Shown one piece after another: positions 1 through 6,625 of a DNA stretch of 6,835 nucleotides. Position 1 is the first letter of the stretch, and each line of letters begins with the position of its first letter. The position numbers were made by a program, and so were the translations under genes. This DNA is from an uncultured Bacilli bacterium (lineage in GTDB: Bacteria > Bacillota_I > Bacilli_A > RF39 > UBA660). Location of the stretch: positions 1-6,835 of the forward strand of contig CAQHJP010000030.1 in assembly GCA_948801035.1 (NCBI GenBank), in the 5' to 3' direction. A model generated the notes under the pieces. It had not been told where the DNA came from. It worked only from the letters and a program-made list of their open reading frames with translations, and searched no databases.

Positions 1-1872
1 AGTTGCTTTATCTATTACTCCGTCATTATCAGAATCAATAAAACTTTCACTTGTTCCAGTTTTACCAGCTGCTTTATATTTAGAATCAATATAGCTTACT
101 CCACTACCATCTGTCATAACCATCCTAAAACCTTGTTTAATTCTATTCAAATATTTATCTTCTATTTCAACCTTATTAAGTTCTGTTTTAGTATTTTCAT
201 AAACCATATCAGTTAAAGGATCTTTAGTTGGATTATATACTGCTTTAAGTAAATAAGGTTTTAATCTAGAACCTCCATTAGCAATTGTATTTATATACTG
301 TGATAATTCTATTGGAGTATAAGTATCATATTGTCCTATTGCAAAATCAAGTAAATGACCTGCATTTACACTATTTCCAGTATAACCTAAAGCTTCATTA
401 GGTAAATCTATTCCAGTATAAACTCCTAAACCATATTGTTTAAAATAATATCTATAAGTATCAAATGCATCTTTATTTATAGAAATTGATTTATTATATT
501 TATAACTACTTCCACCTACTTTTATTGCTGTTAAATACTGATATACATTAGATGAGTAAGCTATTGCTTGTAAATCATTTATAGATCCTAAATCTTTATA
601 TGAACACTTTTTAGGAGTTCCAGCTATTTTAATACATTCATCAAGTCTTACCTCACCTATTTTTAAATTACCAGTAGCATATCCAACTGTATGTGATGCA
701 CCTTTTACAATAGATCCAGGTGTTACAGGCATAGTTATAATTGCAGGAGTATAGTCATAAATTTTATTATCTTCTAATATTTTTCCTGACATAGCAAGAA
801 TTTCTCCACTGTTAGGGTCACTTATTATAGCATATGAACTATTATAATATCTAGTGTTAGGATCATTTTTTGCTTTAATAATTTCTTCTTCTAATATTTT
901 TTCTACTTCTTTTTGAAGCTCTATATCAATAGTTAAAACTATATCATGTCCCCTTTTACCATCATATATTTTTTTATAACTTCCATCAGATAAAAGTTCA
1001 TATACAGTTTTTTCTCCTTTTAAAAGACTTTCGTATTGATATTCTAAATAGCTTGTCCCAACCCTATCATTTAAGTTATATCCTAAATTTAGATAATAAT
1101 CTTTAAGTTCATATGGAATACCTACTTCTATAGATGAAACATTACCAAGTATAGTTTTAAAAACATCACCATATGGATAAGTTCTATTCCAATCTAATCT
1201 TACATCAAATCCATCTAATATATCTTTATTTTCAGCTACAAGTGCGTATTCAATATCTGTAACATTTTCTTTTTTTATTATTTTCTCCGCATAGCTATAT
1301 CCTACATTCATAAGATAATAAATATATGCTGCTTTTTTATCTAAATCATTAAAACTATCTAATTCACTATCTGTAATTCTTTCTTTTTTTAATTTTTCTA
1401 TATCATTACTTGTAAGTTTTCTCTCATCATATAACTTATATTCTTCATCAGTTATTTTTTCTTTTGCCTCATCTTTATGTGTTTTAATCCAAAAGTTTTT
1501 TAAATTATCTAAAGATAACTTAGTCTCATCTATACTTATAAAATCTAAAATTTTATATGAAAGTTCAATTTCTTTATCTAAAGTTATGCCATTTGGTTTT
1601 TTATAATAAATTACAAGTTCTGGTTTATTATCAACAATAACACGCCCATTTCTATCATAAATACGCCCTCTAGGTGCAGAATTAGAGTACACTAAAGTCT
1701 TAGATCTATCTTGCATTAATTTATTATATTTATCATAATTAACTATTTGTATTTTAAATAAAAATGTTAAAAGTAGTACCATTAAAATTATTAAAATTAT
1801 TATCAAAATATTATATCTTTTACTAATTTCTGCCTTTAAATTTCTTTTTTTATTATATTTGTATTTCTTCAT
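1..1872 (-). CDS. Class B penicillin-binding protein 2 (MrdA/PbpA-type peptidoglycan transpeptidase), C-terminus cut by window edge
   Basis: Membrane-anchored DD-transpeptidase that cross-links peptidoglycan outside the cell, most likely in the elongation machinery. The 624 residues read here have a basic cytoplasmic tail (1-21), one membrane segment (about 22-39), the PBP dimerisation-domain signature APRGRIYDRNG (66-76), a long charged insert (about 100-190) like those of streptococcal PBP2b and Bacillus PBP2A, and the transpeptidase domain. All three active-site motifs are visible: S387-I-V-K390, S440-S-N442 and K604-T-G606. Right after KTGTS comes DSDNDGVID (613-621), which resembles a calcium-binding loop. 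The reading frame is still open at the left edge; relatives of 630-720 residues suggest little to about 100 residues are missing. The ATG lies 20 nt inside the end of the upstream sod gene with no clear Shine-Dalgarno, so translational coupling is likely. Class B PBP is certain; elongation (MrdA/PbpA) rather than division (FtsI) type is inferred from the insert and motif context. Confidence 0.93.
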   Translation of the reverse strand, partial: MKKYKYNKKRNLKAEISKRYNILIIILIILMVLLLTFLFKIQIVNYDKYNKLMQDRSKTLVYSNSAPRGRIYDRNGRVIVDNKPELVIYYKKPNGITLDKEIELSYKILDFISIDETKLSLDNLKNFWIKTHKDEAKEKITDEEYKLYDERKLTSNDIEKLKKERITDSELDSFNDLDKKAAYIYYLMNVGYSYAEKIIKKENVTDIEYALVAENKDILDGFDVRLDWNRTYPYGDVFKTILGNVSSIEVGIPYELKDYYLNLGYNLNDRVGTSYLEYQYESLLKGEKTVYELLSDGSYKKIYDGKRGHDIVLTIDIELQKEVEKILEEEIIKAKNDPNTRYYNSSYAIISDPNSGEILAMSGKILEDNKIYDYTPAIITMPVTPGSIVKGASHTVGYATGNLKIGEVRLDECIKIAGTPKKCSYKDLGSINDLQAIAYSSNVYQYLTAIKVGGSSYKYNKSISINKDAFDTYRYYFKQYGLGVYTGIDLPNEALGYTGNSVNAGHLLDFAIGQYDTYTPIELSQYINTIANGGSRLKPYLLKAVYNPTKDPLTDMVYENTKTELNKVEIEDKYLNRIKQGFRMVMTDGSGVSYIDSKYKAAGKTGTSESFIDSDNDGVIDKAT

Positions 1873-2455
1873 AATAACTACTAATTTTATTAAAATCTAT
1901 TAAATTAAAAAAGGCATCAATATATTTGTTTTTTTCATTTTGATAGTCAAGGTAATATGCATGTTCCCATAAATCAATATTAAAAAGAGGTATAACATCA
2001 TAAGAATATGGTGTATCTTGATTTATAGTATTAATTATTTTTAACTTATCACCATCAAGTACTAAAAAAGTATATCCAGAACCTACTAAATCATTACAAG
2101 ATTTAATAAATTCTTCTTTAAAATTAGAAAAACTTTTATATTCTAAATTAATTTTATCAAGTAACTTCCCCTTAGGATAAGTAAACCTAGATAAATTAGA
2201 AAAATAAAGTTCATGATTTAATACTCCTCCTAAATTAAATAAAATTGTGTCTCTATCAGAAATAGGAAAAATATCAATATGATTTACAAGTTCTTCTTTT
2301 GAATATCTAAAATCATAATTATTTTTAATTAATACTGCATTTAAATTATCTAAATATTTTTTATAATGCTTATTATAATGTGTTGAAAGTGTATTTTCAC
2401 TTATATATGGCATTAAAGCATTATAAGACATTTCTAATGGTTTTATTTTATACAT
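1853..2455 (-). CDS. sodA: Superoxide dismutase, Mn/Fe family (Mn-type signature)
   Basis: Cytoplasmic enzyme converting superoxide to hydrogen peroxide and oxygen. The 200-residue length is normal. Metal ligands fall at almost exactly the E. coli SodA numbering: H26, H81, and D161/H165 in DLWEHAYY; gateway residues H30 and Y34 are also present. G77 and Q146 (in INQDTP) match the manganese type rather than the iron type, although metal choice cannot be settled by sequence and it could be cambialistic. Three second-shell tryptophans usual in the family are replaced: the GSGWAW motif reads GSGYTF (125-130) and the Trp after NHSLF is F85. Only W163 remains. The ATG has a strong Shine-Dalgarno AAGGGAGG five bases upstream. 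It is the first gene of a probable two-gene unit with the overlapping PBP gene. No convincing PerR or Fur operator is seen in the 79-bp gap upstream. Confidence 0.95.
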   Translation of the reverse strand: MYKIKPLEMSYNALMPYISENTLSTHYNKHYKKYLDNLNAVLIKNNYDFRYSKEELVNHIDIFPISDRDTILFNLGGVLNHELYFSNLSRFTYPKGKLLDKINLEYKSFSNFKEEFIKSCNDLVGSGYTFLVLDGDKLKIINTINQDTPYSYDVIPLFNIDLWEHAYYLDYQNEKNKYIDAFFNLIDFNKISSYYEEIQI

Positions 2456-2460
2456 AAGTA

Positions 2461-2468
2461 CCTCCCTT
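2461..2468 (-). promoter_or_regulatory. Strong ribosome binding site of sodA
   Basis: The minus strand reads AAGGGAGG followed by five bases and the ATG at 2455. It is one of the best Shine-Dalgarno matches in the window and fixes the SOD start. It contrasts with the downstream PBP gene, which has none, so PBP translation probably depends on ribosomes finishing sodA. Confidence 0.8.
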
Positions 2469-2484
2469 AATATTTTATTTAATT

Positions 2485-2511
2485 TTAACTACATTATTCT
2501 ATTTATATAAC
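2485..2511 (+). promoter_or_regulatory. Possible sigma-A promoter of the plus-strand small gene
   Basis: TTAACT (2485-2490) and TATAAC (2506-2511) are separated by 15 bases, matching the consensus at 4 and 5 of 6 positions, about 24 bases before the ATG at 2535. The spacing is short and the gap is almost all A and T, so a chance match is quite possible. The divergent sodA gene must also start in this gap; the best minus-strand box is TAGAAT (2496-2501), without a good -35. Confidence 0.3.
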
Positions 2512-2534
2512 ATATTATTAAATAGAGGTGGATA

Positions 2535-2792
2535 ATGGAAAAATTAATAAGTGAATATGTATCTAGAATGAAAAAAGAAGATGTTTTAAAATTTGCTACT
2601 TTAAATGGTGTTACTTTAAATGATGATGAACTTGAAATAGTATATAAATATGCTAAAGAAGATTGGAGAACTATTTGTTTTGGAAATCCAAGAGAAATAT
2701 TAGATAACTTAAAAAAACAAATAAATTTCGAATCTTATAAAAAAATTGAAGCTTTATATGTTTATTTTAAAAATCGTTATAGTAATTTATAA
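2535..2792 (+). CDS. Small hypothetical protein, DUF2624 (YqfT)-like
   Basis: This 85-residue soluble, charged protein has no signal peptide or membrane segment and looks mainly helical. From memory of the family, its shape resembles DUF2624/YqfT of Bacillales: an N-terminal region like SRMKKEDVLKFATLNGVTLN (10-29), a middle W-R-T-I and N-P-R-E-I segment (about 44-56), and a C-terminal YKKIEALYVYFKNRY (68-82). Length also fits. In B. subtilis yqfT lies beside yqfS (nfo), and here the gene is again next to nfo, though convergent; this supports the assignment. Function is unknown in the family; a link to base-excision repair is only a neighbourhood inference. The start is supported by GAGGTG (2525-2530) four bases ahead of the ATG. 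It is the only plus-strand gene in the window, and its last 26 bp overlap the end of nfo. Real gene: likely; family name: tentative. Confidence 0.75.
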   Translation: MEKLISEYVSRMKKEDVLKFATLNGVTLNDDELEIVYKYAKEDWRTICFGNPREILDNLKKQINFESYKKIEALYVYFKNRYSNL

Positions 2793-3642
2793 CATCATTA
2801 TATAAATTTTCATTAAATGTTTTGTTTTTAATCATTTCTATTTCAAATTTATATGGTGGATAAGAAGTTTTTGAATCTTTAATATAAGGTGTTTCTAATA
2901 TTTTAGGAACATCTTTAATTTTTTCATTATATAAAATATTAATTAAATTATCAAAACCTATAGTTCCATATCCAATATTTTCATGCCTATCTTTTTTTGC
3001 ACCCATTAAATTTTTACTATCATTAATATGAATACATTTTAAATATTTAAGTCCTATAATTTCATCAAATGATTTTAATACTTCATCAAAATTAGATAAA
3101 TCATACCCTGCATCATTTATATGACAAGTATCTAGGCATACACCAATATTTATAGAAACACCATCTATAATTTTTTTTATTTGTTCAAAATTAGTACCTA
3201 TTTCACTACCTTTTCCAGCCATTGTTTCAATACATATTGTAACAGAACTTTTATCAAGTTTATTTAAATTATTTATAACATTAGAAATAGCTTCTTCAAT
3301 ACTTAATTTAAGTGCATTCCCAGGATGAAGTACCAAATATTTTATACCTAATCTTTCCACTCTTTTAACTTCTTGATTTAAAAATTCGTATGCAAAAGGA
3401 TTATCAGATGCCATATTAATAATATATGGAGCATGAACTATAATATTATTTATATCAATATTATTTTCTTTAAGTAATTCATAAGCTTCTTTAGTTTTTA
3501 AAGTATCCAAATCATGTCTTATAGTATTTTGTGGTGCCCCCGTATAAAACATAAATGTACTAGCACCGTAAGAAAGTGCTTCTCTAACGCTTCCAAGTAA
3601 TTGAGTATCTTTTTTAAAAGATACATGAGATCCTATTATCAT
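2767..3642 (-). CDS. nfo: Endonuclease IV (AP endonuclease, deoxyribonuclease IV)
   Basis: Zinc-dependent apurinic/apyrimidinic endonuclease of base-excision repair that nicks DNA 5' to abasic sites and also trims damaged 3' ends. The 291-residue TIM-barrel protein matches the usual length and has all nine metal ligands known for E. coli Nfo: H70, H106 (VLHPG), E139 (IETMAGKG), D171 and H174 (LDTCH), H205 (HINDSK), D218 and H220 (DRHENIG), and E250 (LETP). The ATG follows AGTAGGTGAT by three bases (AGGTGA as core). It is separated from the gene upstream by a terminator and probably has its own promoter. Its 3' end overlaps the convergent DUF2624-like gene. Nothing is missing or unusual in the protein. 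Confidence 0.97.
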   Translation of the reverse strand: MIIGSHVSFKKDTQLLGSVREALSYGASTFMFYTGAPQNTIRHDLDTLKTKEAYELLKENNIDINNIIVHAPYIINMASDNPFAYEFLNQEVKRVERLGIKYLVLHPGNALKLSIEEAISNVINNLNKLDKSSVTICIETMAGKGSEIGTNFEQIKKIIDGVSINIGVCLDTCHINDAGYDLSNFDEVLKSFDEIIGLKYLKCIHINDSKNLMGAKKDRHENIGYGTIGFDNLINILYNEKIKDVPKILETPYIKDSKTSYPPYKFEIEMIKNKTFNENLYNDVINYYNDF

Positions 3643-3661
3643 TTAATCACCTACTAAAAAT

Positions 3662-3689
3662 ATTATAATTAAAAAAAAAAACTTTTGAA
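3662..3689 (-). promoter_or_regulatory. Possible nfo promoter
   Basis: A perfect TATAAT (minus strand, 3667 to 3662) lies 20 bases before the nfo ATG, with TTCAAA (3689 to 3684, 4 of 6) upstream at a 16-base spacing. The -35 lies inside the terminator hairpin of the previous unit, so promoter and terminator would share bases. Transcription would begin near 3655, at the edge of the Shine-Dalgarno, giving a very short leader. AT richness makes this moderate evidence only. Confidence 0.4.
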
Positions 3690-3699
3690 AGTCTTTTTT
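3671..3699 (-). terminator. Rho-independent terminator after the spoIIP operon
   Basis: On the minus strand AAAAAAGACTTTC pairs with an AAAGTTTTTT arm (one G bulged), with a tiny loop, running into an 11-base T-tract (3681 to 3671). It begins 10 bases after the stop codon of the 110-residue gene. The stem is GC-poor, but the A-tract/stem/T-tract layout and position are typical for such an AT-rich genome. Confidence 0.65.
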
Positions 3700-3709
3700 A
3701 ATATTTTTA

Positions 3710-4042
3710 TTATTTTTCTGTAACTATAGAATCAATATACTTAAAAAATTCATCTACGCCTTTTTTTATTACTTTAGAAATTGTATTAGAAAATTTTAAA
3801 CCCATACCTGATAATTTAGTTTGATAGTCTTTGTTTATATCAACAACATAATTATTTATATCTATATTAACACCATCTTTAACATCTTGTTCAAATTTTC
3901 TTATTTGATCTTCTGTTAAAGTTACTTCACGTTTTTTTTGAAACTCATAATATCCGTATTTATTACTTATGTAAATTGTTGAAAAAATTACAAATAATAT
4001 AATAAAACATGTTCTAAATATTTTCTCTTTGTTTTTCTTCAT
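3710..4042 (-). CDS. Small single-pass membrane protein of unknown function, coupled to spoIIP
   Basis: I do not recognise a named family. The 110-residue product has a short basic N-terminus (residues 1-10), one hydrophobic segment (about 11-26), and a charged outer domain of about 80 residues. No signal-peptidase or lipobox site is evident, so it probably stays anchored with the C-terminus outside. The outer part has an acidic/basic stretch LTEDQIRKFEQDVKDG (42-57), an Asp/Asn-rich bridge, then an amphipathic helix-like region from about 80 to 108. The ATG lies 29 nt inside the end of the spoIIP-like gene and has AAGGAG seven to eight bases upstream, so both proteins should be made together. 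A role as partner or anchor for the amidase is an inference from this coupling only. Confidence 0.85.
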   Translation of the reverse strand: MKKNKEKIFRTCFIILFVIFSTIYISNKYGYYEFQKKREVTLTEDQIRKFEQDVKDGVNIDINNYVVDINKDYQTKLSGMGLKFSNTISKVIKKGVDEFFKYIDSIVTEK

Positions 4043-4871
4043 CTAATAGCTCCTTTATTGCTTCTGATAGTACTTTAATAGAATTAGTAACTTCTTTAAA
4101 ATTGTTATAATTTCCTCCTACTTCAACTAATATTGCTTTTTTTGATAAATCTTGGTTAAATGTATCTATTTTTTTATGATATACACCTCTTGTAATATTT
4201 ATTTTATTATTAATAATATCATCTAACTTATTTGCTAAATTAATATTTTCTAAATTTTCATTCATAACAAACATTATTTTGGCATAATCAGTATCATCTA
4301 TTTTAATATGTGAGGTATCATAACTAACAGCATCTCTATGTAAATCTATTATTAAATCAAAATTATTTTCTTTTAACATATCTGAAAGAAACTTTCTTGT
4401 AGCTTTATAATAATCCTTGTATTCTAAATTATTTATATCAGCATAATCTTTTATACTTCTTTCATTAACAATCGTATCAATGCCATAAGAATTTAAATAT
4501 TCTTGAAGTAAATAAGATGCATCAACAACTGTTTTTAAATCACTATATGCCTCAGTATAATGTGTAGAATAAATATATACTCTAGGTTTTGATATAACTG
4601 AATTTTGAATATATCCAAATTCAACATTGTAATTAGCAGTTTGATAAAATTTTTTTTCTATTATCGTACTTGGAATATTTAACTTTATATCTAAGATGCG
4701 ATTAATTAAATTAATTATTTTATTACTTGATTTTTCCTTACAAAAATAATAATTTGAAGTATTTAATAAGTCATTTACAAAATTTTTATTTTCTTTTAAA
4801 TTAATTTTAGAAGTTAAATTAATGCCTAAAATTACAAATATTAAAATAATACAAGTTATTATTTTCTTCAA
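4014..4871 (-). CDS. spoIIP: SpoIIP-like N-acetylmuramoyl-L-alanine amidase
   Basis: Cell-wall hydrolase that removes stem peptides from glycan strands; in B. subtilis SpoIIP works with SpoIID and SpoIIM to drive engulfment during sporulation. The 285-residue protein has an N-terminal membrane anchor or uncleaved signal (about 3-17), a linker, and a SpoIIP catalytic domain from about residue 96. Family hallmarks are VYIYSTHYTEAY (H104, E107), YKATRKFLSDML (155-166), DLIIDLHRDA (H178), YAKIMFVM, TRGVYHKK and NQDLSKKAILVEVGG (E250); H104, H178 and E250 are the likely zinc/catalytic residues. It is shorter than the roughly 400-residue B. subtilis protein, with a reduced N-terminal region. The start is TTG at 4871: a stop lies two codons upstream, no Met occurs before residue 165, and AGGTGAT is correctly placed. 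It overlaps the small membrane-protein gene downstream. Whether the host sporulates is not shown; it may serve vegetative wall remodelling. Confidence 0.9.
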   Translation of the reverse strand: MKKIITCIILIFVILGINLTSKINLKENKNFVNDLLNTSNYYFCKEKSSNKIINLINRILDIKLNIPSTIIEKKFYQTANYNVEFGYIQNSVISKPRVYIYSTHYTEAYSDLKTVVDASYLLQEYLNSYGIDTIVNERSIKDYADINNLEYKDYYKATRKFLSDMLKENNFDLIIDLHRDAVSYDTSHIKIDDTDYAKIMFVMNENLENINLANKLDDIINNKINITRGVYHKKIDTFNQDLSKKAILVEVGGNYNNFKEVTNSIKVLSEAIKELLDEEKQRENI

Positions 4872-4876
4872 GTTTT

Positions 4877-4886
4877 ATCACCTACT
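4877..4886 (-). promoter_or_regulatory. Ribosome binding site fixing the TTG start of spoIIP
   Basis: The minus strand reads AGTAGGTGAT, then AAAAC, then TTG at 4871. The same ten bases precede nfo. Because there is no ATG or GTG option before the in-frame stop at 4877-4875, this site decides the start. Confidence 0.75.
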
Positions 4887-4900
4887 TTACTATATTTAGA

Positions 4901-4909
4901 ATTATAACA
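4901..4909 (-). promoter_or_regulatory. Extended -10 promoter of spoIIP
   Basis: The minus strand has TGTTATAAT, an exact TGnTATAAT extended -10, about 30 bases before the TTG start. A perfect TTGACA (4933 to 4928) lies upstream but 21 bases away, longer than the normal 16-18, and it overlaps the T-tract of the ppaC terminator. This looks like a vegetative (sigma-A) promoter rather than a sporulation-sigma one, though sigma-F/E-like sites cannot be excluded by eye. Confidence 0.6.
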
Positions 4910-4931
4910 AAATATGAGAAAATAAAATGTC

Positions 4932-4965
4932 AAAAAAAGAAACATTATTGTTTTTCTAATGTTTC
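4932..4965 (-). terminator. Rho-independent terminator of ppaC, overlapping the end of the gene
   Basis: A perfect 9-bp inverted repeat, GAAACATTA (4965 to 4957) with TAATGTTTC (4947 to 4939), encloses a 9-base loop and is followed by seven Ts (4938 to 4932). The 5' arm and loop encode the last residues of PpaC (ETLEKQ), and the TAA stop begins the 3' arm. Confidence 0.8.
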
Positions 4966-6567
4966 CATAATTGGTGGTATAAATTGTTTTTTTCTAGATA
5001 CAAAGTCTTTAAAATAATGTCCTTCTTCTAAATAATCTAAATCATAGCTATCTTTAAGCAATTCTAAAGCTTCTTCATTAAATAATATGTATGATCCATT
5101 TTTAATTATATCTGTTACAAATAAAGCTACTATTTCATATTCATTATTTTTAGCTATTTTATTTAAAATATCTACATATTGTTCTTTTTCGTTTAAAATA
5201 CTATCCAAATCTGTTGTGAAAAATTGTCCTATGCCGATAAATTTATCATCAACATTAAATTTTTTAAAATCTTCGTAAATTACTTCTTCTTTTGTTTTTC
5301 CTTTAATACTAGACCCTGCTTTAAACATTTCCATACCATATTCATAATAATTAATTCCAAGTAATGCTTCAAGTTCAGATACAGAAGACTTATCTATATC
5401 ACAAGTAGTAGGTGATTTTAAAAGTAGGGTATCAGAAATAATACCTGAAATTAAAGCACCTGCTATTGGTTTAGGTATCTTAATACCAGATTCTTTATAC
5501 ATACTATATACTATTGTACAAGAACTTCCAACTGCCATATTTCTAAAATTAATAGGCGACGAAGTGGCTAGAGTGCCTAGTTTATGATGATCAATTACTT
5601 CTATAATTCTAGCTTCTTCAATACCATCTGCTGTTTGACTTTTTTCATTGTGATCTACAAGTATAACTTTTTTAGGATGTTTTATGTTTGAAAAAGTTAT
5701 GTGAAGTAAACCCAAACACTCTCCATGCTTGTTTATAATAGGATAATTAGTATGTTTAATTTTTGATGCAACTTCTTCAAATTCATTAAAATATTCATTT
5801 TCATCAAAACTAATTGGGGTTGATTTAAACGATACATCTTTAATATAATTACTTAAATTAATAAGTTTTGTTGTTTTAAAAGTATCATATGGAGTTTTAA
5901 TAATATTTACCTTATATTCTAAAGCAAGGTTAATTATATCGTCTGTAATATTATTATTACCAGTTATAATAATTAATTTAACTCTAGATTTAATAGCATA
6001 CTCTAGTATAGCCTTTCTATCACCTACTATTAAAATATCATTATCATGTAGTGTTATTTCGTTTATAAAAGTAGATGAGCCAAATGCAGAAACTAAAACA
6101 TTCCCTTTAATTTCATCATCAAATTTAACTACACTAGTAGCAGATAAAGTCTTAATCAAATTACTATAGGAAGTAAATATTTTAGTATAATCTCCTTGAA
6201 TAAGCTCTTTAGCAAGTTCTTTTAAGGTTACTAAACCTGTTAATTTTTTATTATCATCAACTAAAGGAAGCCCACTTAAATTATTTTCTTTCATATATGA
6301 ATAACTTTCATCTATACTACTTTTTTCATTCATATAACATTTTTTTAAATAATCGACATCTTTTATTTGTAATTTTACATCATTTAAATATTTTGGTTCT
6401 TTTAAATTAAAATAATTTAATACAAATTTTGTTTCATTATTTATACTGCCTAAACTTCTAGCTTCACAGTTAACACCAAGACAGTTTTTTAAATATGATA
6501 AACCTATACTAGCACATATAGAATCAGTATCAGGTTTTTTATGTCCAAATACATATATTTTTTCCAT
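4945..6567 (-). CDS. ppaC: Family II manganese-dependent inorganic pyrophosphatase with CBS and DRTGG regulatory domains
   Basis: Cytoplasmic enzyme hydrolysing pyrophosphate to two phosphates, pulling biosynthetic reactions forward. The 540 residues form a DHH catalytic domain split by a regulatory insert, then DHHA2. Catalytic ligands are H9, D13 and D15 (GHKKPDTDS), D305 (VDHN), H327/H328 (IDHHK) and D379 (SDTLLLKSPT); the spacings D305-H327 (22) and H327-D379 (52) equal those of B. subtilis PpaC (D75, H97, D149). The substrate motif SRKKQ is at 524-528. The insert holds a CBS domain (about 65-123), a DRTGG domain (about 140-245) and a second CBS domain (about 247-298). In characterised CBS-PPases, such as that of Clostridium perfringens, AMP/ADP inhibit and ATP or diadenosine polyphosphates activate; the same is inferred here. 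The start has AAGGAGA four bases ahead. It is a single-gene unit with its own promoter and terminator. Confidence 0.97.
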   Translation of the reverse strand: MEKIYVFGHKKPDTDSICASIGLSYLKNCLGVNCEARSLGSINNETKFVLNYFNLKEPKYLNDVKLQIKDVDYLKKCYMNEKSSIDESYSYMKENNLSGLPLVDDNKKLTGLVTLKELAKELIQGDYTKIFTSYSNLIKTLSATSVVKFDDEIKGNVLVSAFGSSTFINEITLHDNDILIVGDRKAILEYAIKSRVKLIIITGNNNITDDIINLALEYKVNIIKTPYDTFKTTKLINLSNYIKDVSFKSTPISFDENEYFNEFEEVASKIKHTNYPIINKHGECLGLLHITFSNIKHPKKVILVDHNEKSQTADGIEEARIIEVIDHHKLGTLATSSPINFRNMAVGSSCTIVYSMYKESGIKIPKPIAGALISGIISDTLLLKSPTTCDIDKSSVSELEALLGINYYEYGMEMFKAGSSIKGKTKEEVIYEDFKKFNVDDKFIGIGQFFTTDLDSILNEKEQYVDILNKIAKNNEYEIVALFVTDIIKNGSYILFNEEALELLKDSYDLDYLEEGHYFKDFVSRKKQFIPPIMETLEKQ

Positions 6568-6592
6568 ACAATCTCCTTAAATAACCTTATTA

Positions 6593-6621
6593 TTTATACT
6601 ATTTTTTTACAAATAAGTCAA
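6593..6621 (-). promoter_or_regulatory. Sigma-A promoter of ppaC
   Basis: TTGACT (6621 to 6616) and TATAAA (6598 to 6593) on the minus strand are separated by exactly 17 bases, matching 5 of 6 at each element. Transcription would start near 6586, giving a leader of about 19 bases that contains the AAGGAGA site. It is the best promoter in the window and sits four bases past the T-tract of the recO terminator. Confidence 0.75.
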
Positions 6622-6625
6622 TACT

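Noticed and set aside
2456..2534. Operator in the sodA/DUF2624-like divergent gap
   Set aside because: Only AT-rich sequence, two Shine-Dalgarno sites and weak -10-like boxes are visible; no convincing dyad.
2776..2793. Inverted repeat GTTATA-6 bases-TATAAC in the nfo/DUF2624 overlap as a bidirectional terminator
   Set aside because: Only six A/T-dominated pairs and no T-tract on either side; such repeats arise by chance in this composition.
4896..4910. PerR/Fur-like 7-1-7 box (TTAGAAT-T-ATAACAA) over the spoIIP -10
   Set aside because: It matches 11 of 14 consensus positions, but PerR boxes are nearly all A/T and the match mostly reflects the -10 element itself. There is no functional reason for PerR control of an amidase, and no similar box appears before sodA.
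5087..5278. 63-codon open frame on the plus strand
   Set aside because: It lies wholly antisense within ppaC, has no Shine-Dalgarno, and its composition is what the complement of an AT-rich coding region gives. It is a shadow of the pyrophosphatase frame.
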